Shown: positions 24,997 through 35,211, numbered from the stretch's first letter. The stretch: 64,000 nucleotides of DNA from Desulfovibrio sp. TomC (GCF_000801335.2 NZ_JSEH01000013.1:62001-126000), one strand, 5' to 3'. Translations and numbers: made by a program. The notes: generated by a model not told the origin, from the sequence alone.

Positions 24997-25785
24997 TTAC
25001 GCCCGGAGAGGAGGGGCGATCTCGCAGTGGCCGTCGCCGGCCAGTTCGCTGAGCTTGGCGCAAAACGACTGGGTACGGCTGCCGGAGTCCCGGGCGAGCA
25101 GTGTCGTTGGCGTGCCGCGTTCCACGATGCGGCCTTTTTCCATGAACAGGAATTCGTCGGCCAGCGAGGCCGAAAAGCTGATCTGGTGGGTGGCCATGAC
25201 CATGGTCATGCCCTCGTCGGCCAGATCGCGGATGACGCTTAAGACCTCGCCGATCAGTTCCGGGTCCAGGGCCGAAGTGGGTTCGTCCAAAAGCAGCACC
25301 TTGGGGTCCATGGCCAGGGCGCGGGCCACCGAGACGCGCTGTTTCTGGCCGCCGGAGAGCTGGGCCGGGTAGAGCGAGGGCTTGTCGGCCAGGCCCACCC
25401 GGGCGAGTTCTTCCATGGCCCGGTTGGTGGCGGTGCGCTTGTCCAGACCCTTGACCTTGATCAGGGCCACGCGCACGTTGTCCAGGGCGCTTAGGTGATC
25501 GAACAGGTTGAAATCCTGAAAGATCATACCGACCTGCTGGCGCAGGGCCAGCAGCTCTTTCTTGCTCTTGCCGTTGACCGGCACACCGTCCAGGGACACC
25601 GTGCCGGAGTCCGGGGGCGACAGGAAATTGATGCAGGACAGCAGCGTGGATTTGCCGGCCCCTGACGGGCCTATCAGGACCTTGAGCCGGCCTTTTTTGA
25701 CCGAAAGCGAGACATCGTCGAGGATGCGTTGGCCGCCGATGGTCTTGACGATGTTCTCCAGGCGTAAAATGACCCGATCATCCAT
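24997..25785 (-). CDS. Amino-acid-type ABC transporter ATPase
   Basis: 262 residues from ATG 25783-25785. Walker A GPSGAGKS, Q-loop MIFQDFNLF, signature AQLSGGQKQRVSVARAL, Walker [14 protein letters not shown] and switch His in MATHQISF are intact, unlike the orphan ATPase at 5225-6067. It matches GlnQ/HisP-type ATPases and drives the two flanking permeases. One base separates its start codon from the preceding permease gene. Confidence 0.92.
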   Translation of the reverse strand: MDDRVILRLENIVKTIGGQRILDDVSLSVKKGRLKVLIGPSGAGKSTLLSCINFLSPPDSGTVSLDGVPVNGKSKKELLALRQQVGMIFQDFNLFDHLSALDNVRVALIKVKGLDKRTATNRAMEELARVGLADKPSLYPAQLSGGQKQRVSVARALAMDPKVLLLDEPTSALDPELIGEVLSVIRDLADEGMTMVMATHQISFSASLADEFLFMEKGRIVERGTPTTLLARDSGSRTQSFCAKLSELAGDGHCEIAPPLRA

Positions 25786-25786
25786 G

Positions 25787-26500
25787 CTACAGGCTTCCCT
25801 GGTGCGCGTATCCGGGGATGCGCACCTTGGCTTCGAGGCGTTTGAGGGCCTTGATGCCGGCCCAGGTGAGAAAGAAAAAGAGCGCCCCGGCCAACAGGGA
25901 AAGCGGCAGCGGCTGGTGGGTGGTGGCGGCCACGGACCGGGTGCGGGCCATGACTTCCAGGACACCGATGGTAAAGGCCAGGGCCGAGTCCTTGAGCAAA
26001 ATGGAATACTCGTTGGACCAGGCCGGGATGGCCAGCCGCAGGGCCTGCGGCAAAATGATGGTGCGGATGGCCACGGCGTCGCTCATGCCCAGGGCCTTGG
26101 CCGCCCGTAACTGTCCGGCCGGCAGGCTGTTCATGGCCCCGCGAAAAATTTGCGATTGGTAGGCGGCGCTGGTCAGGCCAAGGACAATGATGGCCGAGAG
26201 AAAGCCCGAGGAAAGCGGCAGAAAGGACAGGGCCGGGAGTTCACTCAGATAGGCCATGATGCCGAAATAAAAGAGATAGAGCTGGACCAGGATGGGCACG
26301 CCGCGAAAGAGCCAGACATAGCCGGCAACGAGTTTGCGCGAAAGCGGCCGGCCGTAGGCATGGGCCACGGCCAGGGGCACGCCGAGGAGAAACCCGACGA
26401 GCATGGCCCCGATGATAAGCCCGGCTGTCCACCACAGGCCGCCGAGGATATACGGCAGGGCGTCCCAGCTGGCCTGGGCGGCTTTGAGAAGTCCTTCCAT
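25787..26500 (-). CDS. Polar amino-acid-type ABC transporter permease (first)
   Basis: A 237-residue GlnP/HisQ-type permease with WLFRGVPILVQLYLFYFGI, the EAA loop TSAAYQSQIFRGAMNSLPAGQLRAAKALGM and QALRLAIPAWSNE. It is the partner of the permease at 24288-24980. It follows the binding-protein gene after a 76-base gap containing a strong hairpin. Confidence 0.9.
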   Translation of the reverse strand: MEGLLKAAQASWDALPYILGGLWWTAGLIIGAMLVGFLLGVPLAVAHAYGRPLSRKLVAGYVWLFRGVPILVQLYLFYFGIMAYLSELPALSFLPLSSGFLSAIIVLGLTSAAYQSQIFRGAMNSLPAGQLRAAKALGMSDAVAIRTIILPQALRLAIPAWSNEYSILLKDSALAFTIGVLEVMARTRSVAATTHQPLPLSLLAGALFFFLTWAGIKALKRLEAKVRIPGYAHQGSL

Positions 26501-26523
26501 GAAAAACGTCCGGGGGGAGTCGT

Positions 26524-26558
26524 CCGGGTCCGGACCGCGCGGGGCGGACCGGACCCGG
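26524..26558 (-). repeat. Intercistronic hairpin after the binding-protein gene
   Basis: CCGGGTCCGG (26524-26533) pairs exactly with CCGGACCCGG (26549-26558), spacer 15. It sits between the binding protein and the first permease, where such hairpins usually stabilise the upstream mRNA so that the binding protein is made in excess. The second transporter has the same layout at 35212-35254. Confidence 0.7.
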
Positions 26559-26575
26559 CAACGTCGGGCAGTGGT

Positions 26576-27328
26576 TTACAGGCCGTACTTGGCCTTGAGC
26601 TCTCCCCAGTAGGGATCGGCCATGAGGAGTTTGAGGCCCTTGTTGACCTTGTCCTGGAACTCCTTGTCTTCCTTGCGCATGGCATAGCCGTACTTCTCGG
26701 GGGCGGCGTCGAAGGTGCCGGCGACCTTGAAGCCCGGGGCCTTCATGATTTCCTTGGCAATGGTGCTGTCCATACCGGAACCGGCGATGCGGCCGATTTT
26801 CACGTCTTCCATGGACAGGTCGGTGGAGTCGTAGGGCACCAGCTCGAACTTGTAGCCGGGCTGGGTGACCAGACCCTCAAGCAGCTTGGCGGTCACGGTG
26901 CCGCGCTGGATGCCGATCTTTTTGCCGGACTTGAGCAGATCGGCCAGGGGGGCGGCTTCCTTGTCGCCGACCACGAGCACCTGGGTGACTTCGTAGTAGG
27001 GAATGGAGAAATCGACCTTCTCGGCGCGTTCGGCCGTGGCGCTCATGCCCGAGGCGATGATGTCGATCTTTTTGGCGAGCAGGGCCGGGATGATGCCGTC
27101 CCAGTCCATGGGCTGATGTTTGACGGTAAAGCCCATTTTCTTGGCGATCCAGTCCAGGGACTCGACGTCAAATCCGGTGGGTTTGCCGGCTTTGTCCACA
27201 AAGCCAAAGGGCGGGAAACCGAAGTCGATGCCGTTGACGTAGACTTTTTCCTCAGCCTGGGCCAAGCCGCCGAAGCACAGGACAAAGGCGGCCAGAGCAG
27301 CCAGAAGAAGGCCAAAACGTTTGCGCAT
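26576..27328 (-). CDS. Amino-acid-type ABC transporter substrate-binding protein
   Basis: 250 residues from ATG 27326-27328 with a Sec signal peptide (MRKRFGLLLAALAAFVLCFGG...AQA). The mature protein has the SBP family 3 pattern: FGFPPFGFVDKAGKPTGFDVE, MDWDGIIPALLAKKIDIIASGMSATAERAEKVDFSIPYY and MADPYWGELKAKYGL. It is periplasmic. The ligand may be an amino acid, or a hydroxy acid given the GlcD-type oxidase at the operon end. Confidence 0.9.
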   Translation of the reverse strand: MRKRFGLLLAALAAFVLCFGGLAQAEEKVYVNGIDFGFPPFGFVDKAGKPTGFDVESLDWIAKKMGFTVKHQPMDWDGIIPALLAKKIDIIASGMSATAERAEKVDFSIPYYEVTQVLVVGDKEAAPLADLLKSGKKIGIQRGTVTAKLLEGLVTQPGYKFELVPYDSTDLSMEDVKIGRIAGSGMDSTIAKEIMKAPGFKVAGTFDAAPEKYGYAMRKEDKEFQDKVNKGLKLLMADPYWGELKAKYGL

Positions 27329-27503
27329 GGGTCGCTCCCGGGGTTGAAGGTGGCAGTTTGGGACCAAAGCCGTATCCGACGACGCCGGAAGGTCCGGCGC
27401 GCACTGGCGCGTCAACGATTCGCAACCGAAAAGGACTAACAGACAAGCCCCCGGCGATCAAGGCCGATGGCGGCCGGGGACGTGCGAGGAAAGAAGATGG
27501 AAG

Positions 27504-27532
27504 ATGCCTCCGGCGGCCGGCGGGATCAGGGG
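27504..27532 (+). repeat. Gene-end repeat, partial copy with reversed tag
   Basis: Tag GCCTCCGGCGGCC followed by a broken palindrome (GGCGGGATCAGGGG) overlapping the stop region of the GGDEF gene. Orientation is opposite to that gene, the one exception among the copies seen. Confidence 0.5.
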
Positions 27533-28443
27533 AGATGGATGCCGAGCACCCGGTTGCGGCCGGCCAGCTTGGCCTCGTAGAGCTTGCGATCGGCCAGGCA
27601 CAGGAGCGATTCCGGGGTGGCGGCCGTCGTGGGGATGGTGCAGGCCGCGCCAAGGGTGATGGTCAGCACCTTGGCAACGCTGGAGCCGGCGTGCGCAAGG
27701 CCCAGCGCCTCCACAGCGGCCCGCATGGCCTCGGCCAGATGCAGCGCGCCGCCGATGTCGGTTTCCTCAAGCACCATGACGAATTCCTCGCCGCCAAACC
27801 GTGCCGCCAGATCGCCCGGACGCTTGAGCGCCCCGGACAGGGTGCGGGCCACGGCCTTTAAACACTCGTCGCCAGCCAGATGGCCATAGGTGTCGTTGTA
27901 GGCCTTGAAACAGTCGATGTCGGCCATGATCAGGGCCAATGGCGTGGCGCTACGCACGGACTGTCGCCAGGCCCGGCCAAGGCAGTCGTCGAGGCGGCGG
28001 CGGTTGGCGATGCCGGTCAGGCCGTCGCGCATGGACAGGGTTTCGAGCAGATCCCCCCGCCGCTTGAGTTCCACATGGGTGCGCACCCTGGCCTGGACAA
28101 TGGGGACGCTGACGGGCTTGACGATGTAGTCCACGGCCCCCAGGGCCAGTCCCATGGTCTCGTCGGCCACGTCGCCCTTGGCTGTGAGAAAAATGACCGG
28201 GATATTGCGGGTGGCGGCCCTGGCCTTGAGGCGGCGGCAGACCTCGTAGCCGTCCATGTCCGGCATGACGATATCAAGCAGAATCAGGTCGGGCGGATTT
28301 TCATCCACCAGACGCAGGGCTTCGTTGCCGCTGCTGGCGATGCGCACGTCGTATTCCGCGCGCAGCGTCTCGGTGAGGATGGCCAGATTGGACGGGGCAT
28401 CGTCAACGATAAGGACCGTTGCCGGAATTGTCTGCATTTCCAT
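27526..28443 (-). CDS. Response regulator with GGDEF domain (diguanylate cyclase)
   Basis: 305 residues from ATG 28441-28443. The receiver domain (1-125) has [10 protein letters not shown], the phosphorylated Asp in [21 protein letters not shown] and DYIVKPVS. The GGDEF domain (about 150-305) has the active GGEEF signature, [18 protein letters not shown], and the inhibitory RxxD site (RPGD) five residues before it. It should make cyclic di-GMP when phosphorylated and be product-inhibited. No partner kinase is adjacent. A PilZ receptor gene occurs at 55340-55774. Confidence 0.93.
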   Translation of the reverse strand: MEMQTIPATVLIVDDAPSNLAILTETLRAEYDVRIASSGNEALRLVDENPPDLILLDIVMPDMDGYEVCRRLKARAATRNIPVIFLTAKGDVADETMGLALGAVDYIVKPVSVPIVQARVRTHVELKRRGDLLETLSMRDGLTGIANRRRLDDCLGRAWRQSVRSATPLALIMADIDCFKAYNDTYGHLAGDECLKAVARTLSGALKRPGDLAARFGGEEFVMVLEETDIGGALHLAEAMRAAVEALGLAHAGSSVAKVLTITLGAACTIPTTAATPESLLCLADRKLYEAKLAGRNRVLGIHLP

Positions 28444-28511
28444 GACCGGGGACTCCACAGAGGGGGAGGATGGGCCTGCATTAGCCTCTCGCCGGCTTGA
28501 AGGCAAGACTG

Positions 28512-29402
28512 TTAACCTCGCTGCGCCAGTGGTCTGCGGTTGGTCAGCCACACGCCAAAAAGCACCAGGAGGCCGCCCAAGGCCAGGGCATGAGACAAGG
28601 GTTCGTCCAGTATAAGCCAGCCCAGAAACACGGCCACTACCGGGACGAGGTTGATAAATACCCCGGCCTTGGTCGGTCCGATGGCCTTGACGCCTTCATA
28701 ATACCAGGAAAATCCAAAACCCGTGGCCAGGATGCCGAAAAAGGCGATCAGTCCCCAGGCAATAGGGCCGGCGGCGGCGACGTCGCGCGAGAGCCCCATC
28801 ACCAGGGCTGGCGGCAACAGCAGCAAAGCGCCCAGGATGCACGACCAAGTGACGGCGCTGTAGGGCGCAATGCGCTCCATGGCCTTCTTGCCGGCCAGGG
28901 TATAGGCGGCCCAGGCGGCCACGCAGCCAAAGATGCACAGATCGCCCGGGGAAAGTCCTGTGGCCAGAAGGGCCAGCGGGTCGCCGCCGGAGACGATCAG
29001 CCCTACCCCGGCAAACGAGACGACGATGCCGGCGATCTTGAGCGGCGGGAAGGCTTCCCGAAAGAGCAGGCCGGAAAAAAGCGCCACCACCGACGGAATG
29101 CACGCCACAATCAAGGCTGCCCGGCCGGCCGGAACCGTGCGCAGGCCGGCGAAGAAAAGGGCGTTGTAGGCAAAGATGCCGGTGGCGGCCAGGGTCAGCA
29201 GCCAGGGCAGGTCCTGCTTGGAAAGCCTGGGAAACCGGCCCTCGATGCGGGCGGTGAGAAAATACAGGAAGACCGAGGCCAGGGCAAAACGCAAAAAGGC
29301 CGCAGAAAACGGTCCCATATACGTGCCAAGCATCCGCCCGGCCACCCAGGTGCCGCCCCAGAGCACGGCCGAGCCAACCAGCTTGCAATAGATCCGTGTC
29401 AT
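28512..29402 (-). CDS. EamA/DMT-family transporter
   Basis: 296 residues with ten predicted helices in two EamA repeats ([11 protein letters not shown]..., [54 protein letters not shown] in parts). ATG 29400-29402 follows AGGAAAAGG; the much longer upstream open frame crosses the divergent oxidoreductase and ferredoxin genes and is spurious. Family members export amino acids or other metabolites. The substrate is unknown. Confidence 0.9.
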   Translation of the reverse strand: MTRIYCKLVGSAVLWGGTWVAGRMLGTYMGPFSAAFLRFALASVFLYFLTARIEGRFPRLSKQDLPWLLTLAATGIFAYNALFFAGLRTVPAGRAALIVACIPSVVALFSGLLFREAFPPLKIAGIVVSFAGVGLIVSGGDPLALLATGLSPGDLCIFGCVAAWAAYTLAGKKAMERIAPYSAVTWSCILGALLLLPPALVMGLSRDVAAAGPIAWGLIAFFGILATGFGFSWYYEGVKAIGPTKAGVFINLVPVVAVFLGWLILDEPLSHALALGGLLVLFGVWLTNRRPLAQRG

Positions 29403-29525
29403 GGCTGTGTCCTTTTCCTCCCCTGGCGGGGCGGGATTGTTCGCATATTCACGTGTGAAAGTCACCCGTTGCCGCGTTGAACCGGCCCGATCTTTGGCGT
29501 AGGCTGGCCCAAACCCGGAGCAGCC

Positions 29526-30629
29526 ATGGAACCCATGAATTTCAATTTTCTGTGCGGCGATCCCCCGCCCCCAAGCGGTATTTCGGTCGGCATCATCGGG
29601 GCCGGGCCGTCTGGCCTGGCTGCGGCCGGCTACCTGTCGTGCCTGGGCCATGCCGTGGAAGTCTATGACAAAATGCCGCGCCCTGGCGGCCTTATGCTCT
29701 TTGGCATCCCCGGCCATCGCATCCCGCGCGAGCGCATCGAGGCCGGCACCCTGCGTATGGCCCGGCGCTACGGCGTCATTTTTCACACCCACACCAAGAT
29801 CTGTTGCAGCGCGCCGCTTTTTGAGGAAGAGGGCGATCATTTCTGCAACGAGGTCAAGGGCCTGGGCGAGATGATCACCAAGCACGAGGCCATCATGATC
29901 GCCACCGGCTCCTGGCGTTCGCGTCGGCTCGGCATCCCGGGCGAGGATCTGCCCGGGGTGTTGTCGGGCCTGCAATTTCTCTTTCCCATCCGGGCCGCCC
30001 ACTACTGCGCCCCCGGGGTCAAGGCCCCGGATGTGGCCGGCAAGCGGGTGATCGTCCTCGGGGCCGGACACTCGGCCGTGGACGTGGCCCACGGCGCCGT
30101 GGCTCTGGGCGCGGCCTCGGTCGCGATGCTCTATCGCCGCAGCCGCTCCGAAGCCCCTTGCGGGGCCATCGAGATTGACCGGCTGGAGGCGGCCGGCGTC
30201 GCCTGGCACGAAGGCTGCCTGCCCGAGGCCGTGTTGGGCGAGACGGCTCTCGTCGGCCTGTCCTACCGTCAGGGCGGCGAGCTGAAAACACTGCCGGCCG
30301 ATCTGCTGGTGGCGGCCATCGGCGAAGTGGCCACGCCGCCCTTTGCCAAGGAACTGGGGCTCGAATCCGTGCGCAAGGGCGATGTGCGCTGGCTCAATAT
30401 GACCGCTATCGACAACGTGTTCGTGGCCGGCGATGCGCTCACCGGCCCAAGCAAGATCGGCAAGGCCATTTATTCCGGGCTGCGTGCCGCCCGGTCCCTG
30501 GCCCAGTGGCTCGACCTCAAGGCCCAGAATCGTCAGACCGAATTTGCCGGCGACGAACTGATCAGCCGCGAAGCCGACCGCTTCCCCGGCGGCGAGTTCC
30601 GCGACGCGCCGCGCGTACGCGGGCGATAG
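29526..30629 (+). CDS. FAD-dependent NAD(P)-disulfide-type oxidoreductase (GltD-like)
   Basis: A 367-residue protein with two Rossmann folds: VGIIGAGPSGLAAAGYL (FAD) and VIVLGAGHSAVDVAHGAV (NAD(P)). RPGGLMLFGIPGHRIP is the GltD-type motif and MIATGSWRSRRLGIPGEDL the linker, with NVFVAGDALTGPSKIGKAI near the C-terminus. Cysteines cluster at FLCGDPP and ICCSAP. It lacks the N-terminal 4Fe-4S domain of GltD, but a separate ferredoxin gene follows at 30864-31385, which could provide it. The pair probably shuttles electrons between NAD(P)H and ferredoxin-type carriers. Confidence 0.88.
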   Translation: MEPMNFNFLCGDPPPPSGISVGIIGAGPSGLAAAGYLSCLGHAVEVYDKMPRPGGLMLFGIPGHRIPRERIEAGTLRMARRYGVIFHTHTKICCSAPLFEEEGDHFCNEVKGLGEMITKHEAIMIATGSWRSRRLGIPGEDLPGVLSGLQFLFPIRAAHYCAPGVKAPDVAGKRVIVLGAGHSAVDVAHGAVALGAASVAMLYRRSRSEAPCGAIEIDRLEAAGVAWHEGCLPEAVLGETALVGLSYRQGGELKTLPADLLVAAIGEVATPPFAKELGLESVRKGDVRWLNMTAIDNVFVAGDALTGPSKIGKAIYSGLRAARSLAQWLDLKAQNRQTEFAGDELISREADRFPGGEFRDAPRVRGR

Positions 30630-30659
30630 GTGAATAAAAGAGAAGAAAAGACAGGAAGA

Positions 30660-30702
30660 TGCCTCCGGCGGCCGGGGAGATGATCCCCCCGGACCCCTGC
30701 AA
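30660..30702 (+). repeat. Gene-end repeat, copy 2 (GGATGAT type)
   Basis: GCCTCCGGCGGCC tag, GGGGAGATGATCCCCCC hairpin, GGACCCCTGC end, in the direction of the FAD oxidoreductase that stops 30 bases earlier. Confidence 0.75.
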
Positions 30703-30863
30703 CGGGAGAAGTTTGGAAAGGGGTCCTGGCCCTGGCTGACAATACGGTCACAGGAGCAGCCGCTTGCTGCGGCGGCCAGAGGGAAGACGCCCCGTTGCAG
30801 TGTTGCCTGGGGCAGGGTGGGAAGAGTGTGTGCTGCGCCGGCAGGCGCAGGGGAGTGTACGGG

Positions 30864-31385
30864 ATGGACGACGGGAAGACACTGTATATTGATTATTCCA
30901 AATGCATCGGCTGCGAGACCTGCGAGTATGTCTGCCGGTTCGTGGGCGACATGCCGCGCATCCATATGATCCGGGCCGCTTCCGGGTTCATGGCGCCACT
31001 CTATTGCCGCCACTGCGCCGAACCCAACTGCGCCAAGGTGTGCAAGCGCGGGGCCATCGTGCGCGACGTGGACGGGGCCATGGTGCTCGATCCCATGCTC
31101 TGCCGGGGCTGCGAGTCGCGCCAGTGCATGCTGGCCTGTCCCTACATGGCCATTTTCGAGACCGACAAGGGCGTCACCGTGGTCAAGTGCGACCTGTGCG
31201 CCTCGCGTCGTCAGCGCGGCAAGAAGCCGGCCTGTGCCGAAATGTGCCCCTGCGGGGCCATCCACTACGTCACCCGGGACGAGGCGGAAGCGTTGGGCGA
31301 TGCTGCGGCCGGGGAAGCGGAAAAGCGGGTGCTCGACTTCCTGCGGCCGCCCAAGGCCAAGCCGGAACCGGACGGGAAGGCGTAA
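30864..31385 (+). CDS. 4Fe-4S ferredoxin (CooF/HydN-like)
   Basis: 173 residues from ATG 30864 after AGGGGAG. Four cysteine clusters: KCIGCETCEYVC, CRHCAEPNCAKVC, CRGCESRQCMLAC and CDLC...CAEMCPCGA, the pattern of CooF/HydN/DmsB-like electron carriers. No signal peptide, so cytoplasmic. Its position after the FAD oxidoreductase suggests the two work together. A TPR gene follows at 31500. Confidence 0.9.
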   Translation: MDDGKTLYIDYSKCIGCETCEYVCRFVGDMPRIHMIRAASGFMAPLYCRHCAEPNCAKVCKRGAIVRDVDGAMVLDPMLCRGCESRQCMLACPYMAIFETDKGVTVVKCDLCASRRQRGKKPACAEMCPCGAIHYVTRDEAEALGDAAAGEAEKRVLDFLRPPKAKPEPDGKA

Positions 31386-31499
31386 AAAGGCTTGACCGGA
31401 TGCGCCGCTCCACGGCACCAAGGTCGGTCAGCCAAGACATAAACGAAACCACCGCCATCCGGTGCGCCTGATCCGCGCCAGAGCGGCGAGGAGGACGCC

Positions 31500-32114
31500 T
31501 TGAACACACCAGACGACGCCATTTCCCCGGAAGCGGCCAAGGCCGAGGCCCTGCATCAAAGCGCCCTGGAAGCCCTGGAGCGCAAGGAGCTTGTGGCCGC
31601 CAAAGACGGCTTCACCCAGGCCCTGGCCGCCTTCGACGCCCTTGGCGACGACATCGGCGTGGCCATGACCAGCCACAACCTGGGCCTGACCAGCCAGGAG
31701 GCCGGCGATCTGGAAGAGGCCCGGCAGTGGCTGGAAAAATCCCTGGCCATCAGCGAACGCGAAGACCTCGAAGGCGGCATGACCGTCACCTGCCACCAGC
31801 TCGGCGTGGTGGCCCAGCTGGGCGAGGACTACGAGGCCGCCCGGGACTGGTATGTGCGGGCCTTGGCCTTGGAGGAGAAAAGCGGCAACGTCGTTGGCGA
31901 GGCCAAGACCAGCCACCAGCTCGGCATCGTCTGCCATCTGCTTGGCGACTTGCCGGCGGCCAAGGCCTGGTACAATCGGGCCATCGCCGGCTTCGAGGGC
32001 GTTGGCGACGCCCAGACCGCGGCCACGACCAAGAAGCTTCTGGATTATCTCAGCGACTACGAGCGCCAGGGCAGCCACGAAGGCCACGAAGGGCCGTGCA
32101 GCCGGCACCAGTAG
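31500..32114 (+). CDS. Tetratricopeptide-repeat protein
   Basis: A 204-residue soluble protein, TTG start after AGGAGG. At least four TPR units of about 40 residues are visible (ALEALERKELVAAKDGFTQAL, TSHNLGLTSQEAGDLEEARQWL, CHQLGVVAQLGEDYEAARDWY, TSHQLGIVCHLLGDLPAAKAWY). It is a protein-binding scaffold with no enzymatic motif. It follows the ferredoxin gene by 114 bases and may be cotranscribed. The His- and Gly-rich tail (GSHEGHEGPCSRHQ) could bind metal. Confidence 0.82.
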   Translation: MNTPDDAISPEAAKAEALHQSALEALERKELVAAKDGFTQALAAFDALGDDIGVAMTSHNLGLTSQEAGDLEEARQWLEKSLAISEREDLEGGMTVTCHQLGVVAQLGEDYEAARDWYVRALALEEKSGNVVGEAKTSHQLGIVCHLLGDLPAAKAWYNRAIAGFEGVGDAQTAATTKKLLDYLSDYERQGSHEGHEGPCSRHQ

Positions 32115-32147
32115 GCAAGAAGGCGAGAAGGGGAGAAGGCAGAAGAT

Positions 32148-32192
32148 GCCTCCGGGGTCCGGGGGGATGATCCCGGACCCCGGCAGCGGGGG
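32148..32192 (+). repeat. Gene-end repeat, copy 3 (variant)
   Basis: Starts GCCTCCGGGGTCC, then GGGGGGATGATCCCGGACCCCGG, in the direction of the TPR gene that ends 33 bases earlier. The tag's last half has been replaced by sequence complementary to the far arm, which lengthens the hairpin. Confidence 0.65.
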
Positions 32193-32368
32193 CAACTTCA
32201 TGTCCCTACCAGTTCTTCAAAGTATTTCGGCACCTATTCTTCGTTTTTTGTTGGTAGCTAAATGAAATTGTTGAATATTTATCCTGTAACGTCGGTATTG
32301 TTATATCGTGTCTCGGAATTTTATTAAATACTTTCGTCCCCAATTTATCAGAATTCGATATGGACGAC

Positions 32369-32397
32369 TTGACAGGTTTGCGACTATGTGCTTTTAT
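32369..32397 (+). promoter_or_regulatory. Sigma-70-like promoter for the AT-rich gene
   Basis: TTGACA (32369-32374), 17-base spacer, TTTTAT (32392-32397). The predicted start of transcription coincides with the ATG at 32404, implying a leaderless message. Confidence 0.55.
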
Positions 32398-32403
32398 TTA
32401 TAA

Positions 32404-33474
32404 ATGCAATATGATATTTTGGCCATTTACTCTACAATAATGACTCCCGCGTTGTTGCTTGTTGGAATGATGATGGCATATATATTTTTGATCCGCTATC
32501 AACGAGAGAGCATTAAGCGTCGAGATCAAGAGTTCGAACTTCAGCGAGAAATGGCGCGAATTCAACGGGAAAAAACGCAGGACTCAAAAATTAATATCGT
32601 CAATACTCCATTCCGCAATGAAAACTCCAGCGAAGAAGATTCTCAGGCAAATGGGAGTATTGCTTATTTTGAAGTGAGAGACGAGTTGAAAAGTCTCTTT
32701 GTTGATTTGTTTAGTGGCTTTCCTGATTATGCACGGATCAAGGGCTATAATATAGATTTTTCAGTCGATACAAGTAGGTTTGGAAAAGTCGGTATACGAT
32801 TTACCATTCTTGATGTTGGAGTAACTGTAAGCACCGATAAAGTTCGAGCGGATGTTGATGAGTATATCCAGAGGGTGAGTGCAAGCGACGATCTGTCTGA
32901 TATGCCAATTACAGTTGATCCCATCGAACATGGTCGACTTCAAGCAGTTCTGCAAACACGTTTTGCCTATCTTCGTGCGCAAGTTGAGATAAAAACGGCC
33001 CAAGAACAGTTTTATCAACAACTGATTGTTGAGTTGAAAGATTTCGGTGTTCGTGGAATAGCCTACCCATCGTTGTCTATTAACAATTACCATAAGGGGA
33101 TAGAAAACATGGGTGACAGCTATAATGCCTCGCATTCTCAAGGGATTGCTCAAGGACGTGGTGCAAAAGTTGCGATATCTGAAAGTGCGATTAATATTGG
33201 GTCAACGCATAGTGAGCGAAGTTATAGAATTAACTCTTTGAAAGAACTTGAACAAACAATACACGATTCAGAAATTGCGCCGGAGGTAAAACAGGATTCA
33301 ATCCGTCATCTCCAGAATGTGCGTGAGGAGCTAGAGGAGAGTACTGAACCGAATCCTGACGTGATAACCAAATGGTTAGGTAAGGCAAATTTAGCTTTAA
33401 CCACTGCTGGTGCCGCCGCAAGTTTAATGGATAAAGTGAAAGAGGTTATGGGTCAGTTTGGGATTGGGATATAG
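32404..33474 (+). CDS. AT-rich membrane-anchored protein of unknown function
   Basis: A 356-residue protein whose base composition is far lower in GC than every neighbour, a sign of recent transfer. Residues 9-30 are a membrane helix (IMTPALLLVGMMMAYIFLI), followed by a charged coiled-coil segment (RRDQEFELQREMARIQREK). The middle is globular. Around residues 235-265 a glycine/serine/asparagine stretch (NMGDSYNASHSQGIAQGRG) precedes a helical end (NSLKELEQTIHDSEI). No ribosome site precedes the ATG, and a TTGACA promoter lies so close that the message may be leaderless. I recognise no family. The layout recalls effector-associated membrane proteins, but that is a guess. Confidence 0.75.
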   Translation: MQYDILAIYSTIMTPALLLVGMMMAYIFLIRYQRESIKRRDQEFELQREMARIQREKTQDSKINIVNTPFRNENSSEEDSQANGSIAYFEVRDELKSLFVDLFSGFPDYARIKGYNIDFSVDTSRFGKVGIRFTILDVGVTVSTDKVRADVDEYIQRVSASDDLSDMPITVDPIEHGRLQAVLQTRFAYLRAQVEIKTAQEQFYQQLIVELKDFGVRGIAYPSLSINNYHKGIENMGDSYNASHSQGIAQGRGAKVAISESAINIGSTHSERSYRINSLKELEQTIHDSEIAPEVKQDSIRHLQNVREELEESTEPNPDVITKWLGKANLALTTAGAAASLMDKVKEVMGQFGIGI

Positions 33475-33598
33475 ATTTTTGGCCGGATTCCTGTTTTACG
33501 AAATACAGCGTTCTTTTCAGTATGATGCCTGACCGTTGCGCCGCACGCCGCGACCGGCGCTGGTTCTCCCACGCGGCGCAGCCTCGCCTTTAAACAAT

Positions 33599-33634
33599 AA
33601 AAAAGCCGCCCGTTTCACCTTGGGCGGCTTTTTT
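33599..33634. terminator. Bidirectional intrinsic terminator
   Basis: AAAAAAGCCGCCC (33599-33611) pairs with GGGCGGCTTTTTT (33622-33634). It terminates the ABC transporter operon on the minus strand and can also stop transcription from the AT-rich gene. Confidence 0.9.
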
Positions 33635-33654
33635 ACGTGCGGCACTGGTCAGGT

Positions 33655-34381
<727 letters not shown>

Positions 34382-34395
<14 letters not shown>

Positions 34396-35191
34396 GGTGC
34401 GACAGACGCTCCTCCATGATGCTCACAAGCTTGGAGAGAACCAGGGTGATGATCAGGTAGACCACGGCCACCATGGTAAAGGTCTCGAAATACATAAACG
34501 ACTCCGAGGCGAATTCCCGGCCCCGACGCAACAGGTCGGCCACGCCGAGAATGGAAACCAGGGAGGTGTCTTTGAGCAGGGCAATGAACTCGTTGCCGAC
34601 CGGCGGCAGAATCGTGCGCCAGGCCTGGGGCAGGATGACGTGGTACATGGTCTGGGCGCGGTTGAACCCAAGCGATCGGGCCGCCTCGGTCTGGCCGGTC
34701 GGGATGGCCATGATGCCGGCCCGGAACACTTCACCCATGTAGGCCCCGTAGCACACGCTCATGGACAGGACGGCGGCCAGCAGGTCGGGCACCTGCACAA
34801 TGCGGCCAAGGGCGTAGTAGATGTAGAAGAGTTGGACTAAAAGCGGCACGCCGCGCACGATCTCGACATAGGTCGAGGCCACGAGATTGATGTATTTGTT
34901 GCGCGAAATGCGGCCAAGACCGGTGACGAGTCCGAACACCAGGGCCAAAGCGATGGAACTGACGGTGACCTGGAAGGTGATCAGAATCCCGTCGGGGATG
35001 AACTTGAAGATGCGAAGATACGGATCGGGATGAAAGACGAGCAGATAGCCAAGCACCAGCAGCGCGCCGATAAACGACAGCCACCAGGCCGATACCAGCC
35101 CCTTGTCGGAAGGTTTGGGAATGGCGGCCCCGTCGCCGACGTCGATGACGACCTGGGGTTCTTCCACAGGACACTTGCCTTGGTGTTTCAT
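34382..35191 (-). CDS. Amino-acid ABC transporter permease
   Basis: 269 residues with a 40-residue cytoplasmic N-terminus, then about six helices. [20 protein letters not shown] and the EAA loop [28 protein letters not shown], then [23 protein letters not shown], are diagnostic. It is the only permease in this operon, so it probably works as a homodimer. It lies between the binding protein and the ATPase. Confidence 0.94.
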
Positions 35192-35211
35192 GAGCCTTGT
35201 CCACTCGAGGA

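Noticed and set aside
28512-31421. A 969-codon minus-strand open frame
   Set aside because: Its first two thirds lie opposite the FAD oxidoreductase and ferredoxin genes and have no family features. Only the last 296 codons are a real DMT transporter.
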